The notes beneath the pieces are model-generated. The model had not been told where the DNA came from, did not search any database, and worked only from the letters and a program-made list of their open reading frames with translations. From Candidatus Nitrosocaldaceae archaeon (GTDB lineage: Archaea > Thermoproteota > Nitrososphaeria > Nitrososphaerales > Nitrosocaldaceae), in assembly GCA_026002835.1 (NCBI GenBank), contig BPGC01000003.1, positions 124,001-188,000 of the forward strand: a stretch of 64,000 nucleotides of DNA. Direction: 5' to 3'. The translations under genes and the position numbers were made by a program. Shown piece by piece: positions 25,691 to 36,249 of the stretch (position 1 is its first letter; the number at the start of each line of letters is the position of its first letter).

Positions 25691-26695
25691 GTGTTCAAGT
25701 TGGCTGAATTAAGGCACGATCATATATTCGAAAAGTTTGTGATAATTCCTAATAGCAATAAAAAAGAATATTCTAATGGTAATTGTCCTTACTGCTTAGG
25801 TAACGAAAGCATGACAAACGCTACAGTATTAGCATTGGTTCAGAAGAATGGTATGCTTAAAAGGGTATATGATGATTCTGAAGAGATTAATAATTGGTGT
25901 GTTAGAGTATTTCCTAGCAATAATCCTATTGTTACTCAAGATACAGATACAACTTATGCAGATAAACCATTTGCAAAAGAACCAGCCTATGGGCATCATT
26001 ATATTCTAGCATTGGCTCCAGACCATAGAAGTCCTTCAAAGTTATCTGTTGAGCATTGGACTAATATTCTAGTAGCATTGCAAGATAGGATAAAATGGTT
26101 ATATAGCAAAAAGGGGGTTACATATGTATCAGTATTCATGAATAATTCAAAGTTTATTCATCCTCATATGAATATAATAACATTATCATCAATACCACCA
26201 ATAATAGAGAAGACAGCAATATCTGTTCATAAATATATCGATGAGAAAGGCTCATGTCCAATATGTGATATAGTAAAGTATGAGAGTAATAGCTCTAGAC
26301 AGATATTTGCTACAAACTATTTTATTGCTATATGTCCATGGGCTTCTACACATCCTTATAAACTTAGAATATTACCAAAGAAACATACTGTAAACTTTAC
26401 AAGAATAACACAGAAAGATATAGATGATCTAGCATTAATTATAAGAGTAACTCTAGGTGCATTAGCAAATACTATAGAGAGCGATGAATTTAATCTGGTA
26501 TTCAGATTACCACCAGAGAAGAAGCAGAGTAAGCAATTCCATTTGTGTATTGACATATATCCTAACGATAACGAGGCTAGTATTTTAGGAGATGAGTTTG
26601 GTATTTATATAAATAGATTAAAGCCAGAGGATGCTGCTTCAAAGTTAGCATACGCAGCAAGAAGAGAGTTTGCAGAGATAATGGGAGTAAAGTAG
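25691..26695 (+). CDS. GalT-like nucleotidyltransferase (HIT superfamily)
   Basis: The protein is 334 residues with two HIT-like halves, resembling galactose-1-phosphate uridylyltransferase. Zinc-ligand pairs are CPYC (C32, C35) and CPIC (about 192-195). The nucleotide-transfer region reads FIHPHMN (H157, H159), where the family norm is HPHxQ, so the final Gln is replaced by Asn. Relatives transfer UMP or AMP between sugar phosphates and nucleotides, or split Ap4A; the substrate here is unknown. The frame starts at GTG 25691, after a TATA-like region, but a TTG at 25700 following GAGGTG is also plausible. Confidence 0.8.
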   Translation: MFKLAELRHDHIFEKFVIIPNSNKKEYSNGNCPYCLGNESMTNATVLALVQKNGMLKRVYDDSEEINNWCVRVFPSNNPIVTQDTDTTYADKPFAKEPAYGHHYILALAPDHRSPSKLSVEHWTNILVALQDRIKWLYSKKGVTYVSVFMNNSKFIHPHMNIITLSSIPPIIEKTAISVHKYIDEKGSCPICDIVKYESNSSRQIFATNYFIAICPWASTHPYKLRILPKKHTVNFTRITQKDIDDLALIIRVTLGALANTIESDEFNLVFRLPPEKKQSKQFHLCIDIYPNDNEASILGDEFGIYINRLKPEDAASKLAYAARREFAEIMGVK

Positions 26696-26732
26696 AGTTG
26701 GTTTTATAAATGAGTTAACAATAGTATATAAT

Positions 26733-27188
26733 ATGCAATCGCTATTCAAACCAGAGACTGGATTAGCATTTGCATCTCTAAGTCTAGCATTGGTATTCAT
26801 ATTCTACTTTATCTCATTGTTTATTGTATTCACAAAACCATTAGATATAGGAACTACAGTCTTGGCACAGCAAGCATGGCAGAAGATATTCATAGGTATG
26901 ACAGTATTTGGTTTCCCAAACATTGGCTTATCTATTGCTACTTATATATTAGCAAAACGCAATGCTCTAAAGATAGTAAGCATAGTATTGATTGTGCAAG
27001 GCATAGTTATAATTGCTGGAATGGCTGATGCATTATCAATAAGTTCCAATTTTATAGATGAGTACAAGTTATTGAATATGGAGATGATACCTCAAGCATT
27101 TCTCATAGCTGGTGTAATACCTCTAGGATTGGGAATACACCTCTTCACTCTCAAACCTCAGAAGAGAAGTAGATTCTTTACTCAGTAA
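26733..27188 (+). CDS. Four-helix integral membrane protein, 151 aa
   Basis: I do not recognise this protein. Hydrophobic segments lie at about residues 11-33 (LAFASLSLALVFIFYFISLFIVF), 50-75, 80-104 (IVSIVLIVQGIVIIAGMADAL) and 120-142 (MIPQAFLIAGVIPLGLGIHLF), with a basic tail (KPQKRSRFF) likely inside. There is no charged residue in the membrane segments that suggests transport chemistry. It lies 32 bases upstream of the patatin gene and in the same direction, so the two may be co-transcribed and both act at the membrane. Confidence 0.7.
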   Translation: MQSLFKPETGLAFASLSLALVFIFYFISLFIVFTKPLDIGTTVLAQQAWQKIFIGMTVFGFPNIGLSIATYILAKRNALKIVSIVLIVQGIVIIAGMADALSISSNFIDEYKLLNMEMIPQAFLIAGVIPLGLGIHLFTLKPQKRSRFFTQ

Positions 27189-27219
27189 AGTATATTACAT
27201 TTTATTTATAATATAATCT

Positions 27220-28230
27220 ATGGAGAACGTTCTAATCCTACAAGGAGGAGGCTCGTTAGGAGCATATGAGTGTGGAGTTTTCAAAGTATTAGATGAGCAA
27301 AATATAAAGTTTGATATAGTTGCTGGAACTTCGATAGGAGCAGTTAATGCATCTATAATATCTGCTAGTAAATATGATCCAGCAAAAGCATTAGAAGAGT
27401 TTTGGTTAGATATTGCTGATAAATTTACTCCAGAATATCTTCCATATCCATTCAATGCATTCTATTCCTTATACATATCATCAATCTTTGGGAATCCTAA
27501 AGTATTCAAACCTAGATGGTTCAATCCTTATGATAAATGGTATTATTTATATGATCTAGAACCATTAAAGGATACATTAATGAGTTATATAGATCTAAAT
27601 AATCTAAGAAATAGGCTTATAATAACTGCTACAGATTCAGTTCTCTGGATATCTGTAGCATTTGATAGTAATAACATAAGATTAGATACAGATCATATAT
27701 TAGCATGTGCTGCATTCCCATTTTATGGCATAAAATGGATTAATAAAGATAATAGATACTTGTGGGATGGTAGTCTATTAAGTAACACACCATTGAGAGA
27801 AGTTATCAATGCATCTCCTAAAAAGAGTAAGAATGTATACATAGTCAATCTATTTCCTAGAGTCCATGATACCATACCCACTAATCTATTTGAGGTGTGG
27901 CATAGAGCAATGGATATAATGCATACTGATAAAACCAAACATAATGTAAAGATGTCAAGAGTTATAAGCAAATACCTTAAAGTCATGCATGATATGCATG
28001 ATTTATTAGATCATAAGAACCCAAAGTTTGCTGAGATTGAGGAAGAGTATCATAGAATTGCTGTAGATAAAGGAGCTATAATTAACAAGATAGTTAGGTT
28101 TGAGAGGATGGAAGAGACACATTACTTATTTGAGGATGCAGATTTCAGCATCTCTAGCATAAAGAGGTTAATAGAGAGAGGGGAGAAAGATGCTAGAAAG
28201 ATTTTAAAATATAGGAATGATACATTTTAA
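27220..28230 (+). CDS. Patatin-like phospholipase with C-terminal extension
   Basis: This is a Ser-Asp dyad lipid acyl hydrolase. The glycine-rich oxyanion loop is LQGGGSLGAYECGVF (residues 7-21), the nucleophile Ser is in AGTSIGAVN (S38), and the catalytic Asp is in WDGSLLSNTPL (about 183). The C-terminal 120 residues (VWHRAMDIM... ADFSISSIKRLIERG) match the extension found after many bacterial patatins (DUF3734-like). There is no signal peptide. In an organism with ether lipids the substrate is not obvious; free fatty esters or storage granules are possibilities. Confidence 0.87.
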   Translation: MENVLILQGGGSLGAYECGVFKVLDEQNIKFDIVAGTSIGAVNASIISASKYDPAKALEEFWLDIADKFTPEYLPYPFNAFYSLYISSIFGNPKVFKPRWFNPYDKWYYLYDLEPLKDTLMSYIDLNNLRNRLIITATDSVLWISVAFDSNNIRLDTDHILACAAFPFYGIKWINKDNRYLWDGSLLSNTPLREVINASPKKSKNVYIVNLFPRVHDTIPTNLFEVWHRAMDIMHTDKTKHNVKMSRVISKYLKVMHDMHDLLDHKNPKFAEIEEEYHRIAVDKGAIINKIVRFERMEETHYLFEDADFSISSIKRLIERGEKDARKILKYRNDTF

Positions 28231-28252
28231 TAAATTGTTTTTAGAAAAAATT

Positions 28253-29098
28253 CTAGCCATATGATTCATATCTTATATCATACGTCTTATCTGGCCTCTT
28301 CTTCTTCTCTTCCACAAAGCCTAATGGTTCTAGATATTGTAATACGCCATCAACTGTTCCTTGCCAACCACATACATAGAACATAGTATTCTCTGGAGTT
28401 ATCTTTTCTCCTACCAACTCTTCTAATGCGGATTTACCAGTAGTAGGATCTTTCTTTAAGAATGTTTCTACTCTACCTTTATGACCTCCCCATGATCTAT
28501 TAAACCATTCATCAGGCCTGCTTATAGTTGCTCTATATCTAAAGTTCCACTCATCCCTTCCTTTATCCAAACTCTCTTCTTCCAAATCTGTTAATAACTC
28601 TCTATAGCTTAGTTCATCAACATAACTCGCTCCATGCAATACTATAATCTCTCTCTTATCTCTCTTAGCTTTAAGATGCAAAGCCATGCTAATGAATGGT
28701 GCTAATCCAGTACCTCCGCCCATCATAACTATTCTCCTTGTCTCTTTCCTACCATCAGGCCATTCATTTATCAAACCGAAAGGTCCAGTAGGTTTGAGCC
28801 ATTCTATCTCATCACCTTCCTTTCTATCAAATAATTCAGTAGTTAGTCTTCCAGGAACTGGTTTCCTAACCCAGCGTATTAATAATTCAAAGTATTTCTT
28901 CTGCTCTGGAGGAGATGCTATTGAATATGCTCTCCTAACTATCTTTCCATTTTCGCTCTTTACTGGTAAGCCGATAGTAACAAACTGCCCAGCCTTAAAG
29001 TCTGGAACTTGACCTTCTACTGGTTTTATTCTAAATATGGCTAGATCTTCCTTATATACCCGTATGAATGATATTATGCCTTTATTGCTTACTACCAA
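28253..29098 (-). CDS. Ferredoxin/flavodoxin-NADP reductase family flavoprotein
   Basis: The protein is 281 residues. The N-terminal FAD domain has the RAYSIASPP motif (about 56-64), with GQFVTIGLPV before it. The NAD(P) domain has GGGTGLAPFISMA (127-139) and ends near VCGWQGTVDGVLQYL, with an aromatic-poor C-terminus (YDIRYESYG). It moves electrons between NADPH and ferredoxin or another carrier. The only ferredoxin-dependent enzyme seen nearby is the 2-oxoacid oxidoreductase at 32,893-35,767. It is divergent from the radical SAM gene across about 120 bases. Confidence 0.88.
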   Translation of the reverse strand: MVVSNKGIISFIRVYKEDLAIFRIKPVEGQVPDFKAGQFVTIGLPVKSENGKIVRRAYSIASPPEQKKYFELLIRWVRKPVPGRLTTELFDRKEGDEIEWLKPTGPFGLINEWPDGRKETRRIVMMGGGTGLAPFISMALHLKAKRDKREIIVLHGASYVDELSYRELLTDLEEESLDKGRDEWNFRYRATISRPDEWFNRSWGGHKGRVETFLKKDPTTGKSALEELVGEKITPENTMFYVCGWQGTVDGVLQYLEPLGFVEEKKKRPDKTYDIRYESYG

Positions 29099-29216
29099 TC
29101 TCTATCCAAACCACTAAACTAAACGGAACTATAAATATATTTTGCAAGATTTTAGCTTATGAGTATTATCAAAACTTATTCTCAACGTTTATTAGAGATG
29201 GTTTTGTATGTGATAC

Positions 29217-30176
29217 ATGGTAGATCTTATATATGGAAGAAGTTTTACTGAACTAATAGATGAGATTCCTTTATACTTTTCATTAGCAAGGAAGTATATT
29301 GGAATAAAATTGTTACATGAGAAACATGCTATATTTGGTTCAGCAGATATAGTTAATGTATGTAATTTACATTGTAAGCATTGTTACTGGTGGTTAAATA
29401 GAAAAGAAGAAGAAGGCTTGAGTGCTGAAGAGTGGAGGAATGTTATTCATAATGTATTCAAGAAACATAAGGTATTCAATGTTACTCTAGTAGGAGGAGA
29501 ACCATTACTAAGACCAGATGTTATTGAGGTATTCTGCGAAGAGATGCCTAGGCAAATATGCGTTGTTACTAATGGAACTTACCCAATAAAACATTTCGAT
29601 GGATTATACTTTTATTGGGTATCTATAGATGGTAATGAGGAAGTTCATGATAAGATAAGAGGCAAAGGAGCATATAGCAAAACAAGGAAGAACATCTTAG
29701 ATTATATAAATAGCGATAAGAAAGGTAAGCCAGCGTGGAAGGATATCTGGTTATCTTATACAATAAACTCTTTGAACTATAATTGTATTGAGGATGTTAT
29801 TAAAGAATGGCATAATAAAGTTAACAAGATAGCATTCCAATTTCATACACCATTCATGAAGAACGATCCTTTAGCATTGCCCTTTGGCAAGGAGAGGAAT
29901 AAAGTTATAGACAATCTTATAAGATTACAGAAACAGTATAAGAATTTCATAATGAATCCTCCAGAACAATTGTCATTGTTCAAGGGAAATTGGGGAGGAA
30001 TAGGAAATATACCTACTAAATGTCCTATATATGCAATATTAGCAGTAGATCATATGGGAAGAATTAAGCAACCTTGTTGTATAGGAAGCGCTGATCCAAA
30101 TGCTCAAAAACCGATCTGTGAAGAATGTGGTTTAGGTTGTTACTCAGTTCTAGTAACTAGAGGTATAACAGGCTAA
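29217..30176 (+). CDS. Radical SAM protein with C-terminal Cys cluster
   Basis: The protein is 319 residues. The radical SAM iron-sulfur motif is CNLHCKHCYWW (CxxxCxxC, about residues 45-52), then the GGEP-like VGGEPLLRPDV. The C-terminus has further cysteines (KCPIYAIL, QPCCIG, CEECGLGCYS) that could bind an auxiliary cluster in SPASM/twitch fashion. The reaction is unknown. It is 45 bases upstream of an FAD-dependent oxidoreductase in the same direction, so the two may act in sequence on one substrate. Confidence 0.82.
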   Translation: MVDLIYGRSFTELIDEIPLYFSLARKYIGIKLLHEKHAIFGSADIVNVCNLHCKHCYWWLNRKEEEGLSAEEWRNVIHNVFKKHKVFNVTLVGGEPLLRPDVIEVFCEEMPRQICVVTNGTYPIKHFDGLYFYWVSIDGNEEVHDKIRGKGAYSKTRKNILDYINSDKKGKPAWKDIWLSYTINSLNYNCIEDVIKEWHNKVNKIAFQFHTPFMKNDPLALPFGKERNKVIDNLIRLQKQYKNFIMNPPEQLSLFKGNWGGIGNIPTKCPIYAILAVDHMGRIKQPCCIGSADPNAQKPICEECGLGCYSVLVTRGITG

Positions 30177-30221
30177 ATCATTCTGAAAATTTATAATAAT
30201 AAAGTTAATACTTATGATAGC

Positions 30222-31502
30222 TTGCAGAGATCATATGACATAGTTATTATAGGCTCTGGTATATTAGGAGTCTCATTAGCATACATGCTATCGTCTCTAA
30301 CGAATAAGAGTATTGCAGTTATAGAGCAAGAAGATAGAATAGCATATCACGCATCATCAAGGAATAGTGGTAAGGTTCATGCACCATTCTTATACAATCC
30401 TAAAAAGAAGAGATTGTTCGCTAAAGCATCATTTCTAGGCTTTGATATGTGGAGGATATATGCAAAGATAAAAGGTATACCATTTAAAATTGATGGTGTG
30501 CTAGAGGTAGCATTAGATGATTATAGTATAGACAGATTAGATCTATACAGGAAATGGGGTGAAGAGAACGGATTAAATAGCGATGATCTAATAATATTAG
30601 ATGGTTCAGAAGTTAAGAAATTAGAGCCTGAAGTAAGATGCTTAAAGGCACTCTATTGTAAAAGAGACGCTTCTACTAATTATGGAATACTTACTAATGA
30701 ACTTGCTAGAGATGCAGAGAGTAATGGAGTTACCTTCATACTTAACAATAAGGTATTTGATGTTAATGATAAGATTAGAACAAAGTCTTATGAGATAAAT
30801 TATAAATTCTTGATAAATGCTGCTGGAGGAGAATCTATAGATATAGCTCATAAGATGCATCTAGCAAAAGAGTTTACAGATATACACTTCAGAGGCGAGT
30901 ATTGGAAGGCTCCTAATATTTATAACAATTTAACTAAGGTAAGCATATATTCAGTTCCTAAATATCCAGAGTATCCATTCCTAGATCCTCATTGGTTAGT
31001 AAAAGTAGACGGTTCATGTGAAGTAGGTCCTAACGCAGTCTTGGTTTTTAGTCAATATGCTTATAATAATCTAGATAATCTTAAGATGGTTATTCCAAAG
31101 ACCTTAGAGATGATAAACTCTGGTGCAAGAAAGGTATTATTGGATAAGCAATTCCTTATGCTTGTAAAAGATGAATTATTATCATCATTATCAAAGACTG
31201 TTATGATCAATAGAGTTAAGAGATTTTTGCCAACGATAAATCCTAGAGCATTTAAAGTAAAGAGTATTGCTGGGATAAGATCTTCTGTAATAGATAAAGA
31301 TGGAAGGTTTGCATCAGATCCTATTATAGTAATGGATAATAGATCAATGCATATATTGAATTATAACTCTCCAGGTGCTACTGGTGCTTTACCATTTGCT
31401 ATATATCTGGTAAACAAATTAGATAAAGAAGGTATTATAAAAGTTGAAGGTAATAAGCAAAGGTATTGGGATTTAAGGCTTATAATGGAAGAGTTGGAAT
31501 AA
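30222..31502 (+). CDS. FAD-dependent oxidoreductase, L-2-hydroxyglutarate oxidase-like
   Basis: The protein is 426 residues of the DAO/LhgO family. The FAD dinucleotide-binding motif opens the protein: DIVIIGSGILGVSLAYMLS (residues 5-23), followed by the Glu of IAVIEQE and HASSRNSGKVHAPFLY, typical of 2-hydroxyglutarate dehydrogenase. The C-terminus has KVKSIAGIRSSVIDKDG and LNYNSPGATGALPFA. It probably oxidises a 2-hydroxy acid; passing electrons to quinone would fit relatives. The initiator is a TTG at 30222, since the ATG at 30214 is out of frame. It follows the radical SAM gene. Confidence 0.83.
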   Translation: MQRSYDIVIIGSGILGVSLAYMLSSLTNKSIAVIEQEDRIAYHASSRNSGKVHAPFLYNPKKKRLFAKASFLGFDMWRIYAKIKGIPFKIDGVLEVALDDYSIDRLDLYRKWGEENGLNSDDLIILDGSEVKKLEPEVRCLKALYCKRDASTNYGILTNELARDAESNGVTFILNNKVFDVNDKIRTKSYEINYKFLINAAGGESIDIAHKMHLAKEFTDIHFRGEYWKAPNIYNNLTKVSIYSVPKYPEYPFLDPHWLVKVDGSCEVGPNAVLVFSQYAYNNLDNLKMVIPKTLEMINSGARKVLLDKQFLMLVKDELLSSLSKTVMINRVKRFLPTINPRAFKVKSIAGIRSSVIDKDGRFASDPIIVMDNRSMHILNYNSPGATGALPFAIYLVNKLDKEGIIKVEGNKQRYWDLRLIMEELE

Positions 31503-31510
31503 CCAATACC

Positions 31511-31521
31511 ATTATATAATA
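31511..31521 (+). promoter_or_regulatory. TATA-like box of the Alba gene
   Basis: ATTATATAATA is centred about 26 bases before the ATG at 31542, which predicts a leaderless transcript for this abundant chromatin protein. Confidence 0.5.
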
Positions 31522-31541
31522 CTCTTTATGATAATGCTAGT

Positions 31542-31832
31542 ATGTCTGAAGCACAGCAAGCAAAGGCATCAAACGAGATATTCATAGGAAAGAAACCATT
31601 AATGACTTATGTAACTGCAGCATTAGTACAGTTAGCAAACGAGCCAAGTGTAACAATAAAGGCAAGGGGCTTGAGCATCACAAGAGCAATTGATGTAGCC
31701 CAAATAATAGCCAAGAGAATGGATTCTCTAGGCTACAAGATAGGCAATGTAAAGTTAGGCTCTGAGCAGATGCAGAGTCAGAACGGAAGAACAAGGAACG
31801 TAAGCACGATAGAGATAGAGATAAGCAAGTAA
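31542..31832 (+). CDS. albA: Chromatin protein Alba
   Basis: This 96-residue dimeric DNA/RNA-binding protein helps fold archaeal chromosomes. The signature is NEIFIGKKPLMTYVTAALVQL, with the conserved lysine region at the N-terminus, then VTIKARGLSITRAIDVAQII and the beta-hairpin arm (LGSEQMQSQNGRTRNVSTIEIEI). The length matches the family. It is monocistronic, with a TATA-like box about 26 bases before the ATG and a T-rich stretch after the stop. Confidence 0.95.
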   Translation: MSEAQQAKASNEIFIGKKPLMTYVTAALVQLANEPSVTIKARGLSITRAIDVAQIIAKRMDSLGYKIGNVKLGSEQMQSQNGRTRNVSTIEIEISK

Positions 31833-31842
31833 GAGACCTTCT

Positions 31843-31858
31843 CTTTACTTTTTATTAA
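31843..31858 (+). terminator. T-rich terminator after Alba
   Basis: CTCTTTACTTTTTATT follows the Alba stop by about 10 bases. Runs of T in this position are the usual archaeal transcription end signal. No stem-loop is needed, although a weak AGAGACCTTCTCT fold precedes it. Confidence 0.4.
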
Positions 31859-32029
31859 TTTACTATGTCAAACCTTCTGCTTTTAAAGAATTATGTTATT
31901 ATAACATACTGATTAATTACCAACATCTTATACGAATATGAATCTATATGATGACTATTACTAATTAGAAAGTATGTTTAATGCATACATAAATAAACTA
32001 CTTGTGTTCTTATCTAAGAATATAGTTTA

Positions 32030-32585
32030 ATGAAGGTAGCTGTAATATTTATAATAATGCTTATAATAAGTATAGTACCAAGTGCTTTTGCAACATATGA
32101 TCATGATGATATCAAGGAGAAGATGCTTAAAAACTGAAGAAATTATATAATTATGAATTAGTATGTGAACAAGTGATAATATACCGTTAGGTACAACTGT
32201 AACATGTGTAGCAGAATTAAAATACAATAAAATATTTGATAAATATCCACAACTTAAATATTTATAGATTTAATAAATGATCTTCGTATGAGGCAAGGAT
32301 CCAGATGATAATATAGTATTTATTTGAAGATATAAAGACATCAAAATGGAAAGATAACAATAATTATGATGATAATCCAGATGATTATATCAAGAGTAGA
32401 ATATTCAGTTTTATTGTAGATAAACCTGAGAATGGGATGCTGATATATGTGTGTAACAAGTTTTGGTCATAAAGAAATTATACGCTACATTCTTTGTATT
32501 GCCTGAAAGTCTAATAGGAGCAATAGCAGCTATAGGAAGTTCGTTAGCAGTATTGGCTATATTCCTAAATAAACAACGAAAATAG
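32030..32585 (+). pseudogene. Decayed secreted protein gene with sorting-type C-terminus
   Basis: The 5' end encodes a good signal peptide (MKVAVIFIIMLIISIVPSAFA), then TYDHDDIKEKMLKN and a stop at about 32135. Scattered open pieces follow in different frames. From about 32492 one frame ends FFVLPESLIGAIAAIGSS, a hydrophobic helix, and NKQRK before the stop at 32585. That tail matches the end of the intact secreted protein at 56037-56603 (VLPESPIGALAVIGSS). The two ends therefore belong to one former gene for a PE-type C-terminally sorted surface protein, now broken by several frameshifts. Confidence 0.7.
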
Positions 32586-32676
32586 TCTAATTAGATATAA
32601 CATTTCTATATTTTATCCCTAATAAATAAGTAAGATGAGGATAAGATATTAATAGATAGGAATGTTATAAGACTGT

Positions 32677-32826
32677 ATGAGTAAAGAAGGTGAAGAGAAT
32701 GGGATTGAGATTGCAATATGTGAGATCTGCGGTAATAGAATAGAGTTCTGTTCATGTGTATGTCCATTTTGTGGAGAGAGAGAAGGATGCGAATGCTGTT
32801 TATTCGATGCTGCTACTGGTGGTTAA
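32677..32826 (+). CDS. Small Cys-rich protein, 49 aa
   Basis: A short frame from the ATG at 32677 encodes MSKEGEENGIEIAICEICGN, then RIEFCSCVCPFCGER, EGCECCLFD and a Gly-rich end. Nine cysteines in 49 residues, arranged as CxxC, CxCxCxxC and CxCC, suggest a zinc- or iron-sulfur-binding peptide. It lies about 65 bases upstream of the 2-oxoacid oxidoreductase genes on the same strand. I do not recognise the family. Confidence 0.65.
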   Translation: MSKEGEENGIEIAICEICGNRIEFCSCVCPFCGEREGCECCLFDAATGG

Positions 32827-32892
32827 ATTCTATAACCTAATATTTAATGCTTAGAACAAATAATTAAATACCATGCTATCTATAGAAAGATT

Positions 32893-35767
<2,875 letters not shown>

Positions 35768-35823
35768 TACTTTCATACATTTAGAATAAAAGCCTAAATA
35801 TCAATCAACATAATATAATTAAC

Positions 35824-36249
35824 ATGGATCCACTAGTCAGTAAGGTAAAGATAACTAAAGAGTATGCTAAGGCAACTAAAGAGTACATAGATGAGATGAG
35901 GAAGAAGATTGAAGAGATGAGGAATAATACAAAAGAAGACTTGGATTCTTTAAAAGAAACAATGCTAGTATTAAGAGATACAATCGCTATATTGAAGAGT
36001 ACTACTAATAAGAACGATCTAGATAATTTTAGAAATACCATGCAGACATTCAATGAGTGTATGATTAACATGAGGGATAATTTAGAATCGATTAGGAAGA
36101 TAATGGAAGCACTTAGAGATATAATGATCCTAGCATCTGCTAATAAGGAGGTTAGTAATAATATTCTAGATCTAGCAAATGCTTTACTAAATAATGCAAA
36201 TAATAAATTGGATGATGATAATATTATGCCTCGTCAGGATAATAGATAA
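35824..36249 (+). CDS. Coiled-coil protein, 141 aa
   Basis: I do not recognise this protein. It is almost entirely helical, with heptad-like charged repeats (YAKATKEYIDEMRKKIEEMRNNTKEDLDSL, then DTIAILKSTTNKNDLDNFRNTM). There is no signal peptide or membrane helix. The N-terminal MDPLVSKVKITKEYAK is short. It could form long dimers or bundles. It follows the oxidoreductase operon by about 55 bases and overlaps the end of the convergent double-SDR gene by 26 bases. Confidence 0.65.
   Translation: MDPLVSKVKITKEYAKATKEYIDEMRKKIEEMRNNTKEDLDSLKETMLVLRDTIAILKSTTNKNDLDNFRNTMQTFNECMINMRDNLESIRKIMEALRDIMILASANKEVSNNILDLANALLNNANNKLDDDNIMPRQDNR

Noticed and set aside
30214..30240. ATG at 30214 as start of the FAD oxidoreductase
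   Set aside because: It is out of frame with the FAD-binding motif. The TTG at 30222 leads directly into SYDIVIIGSG.
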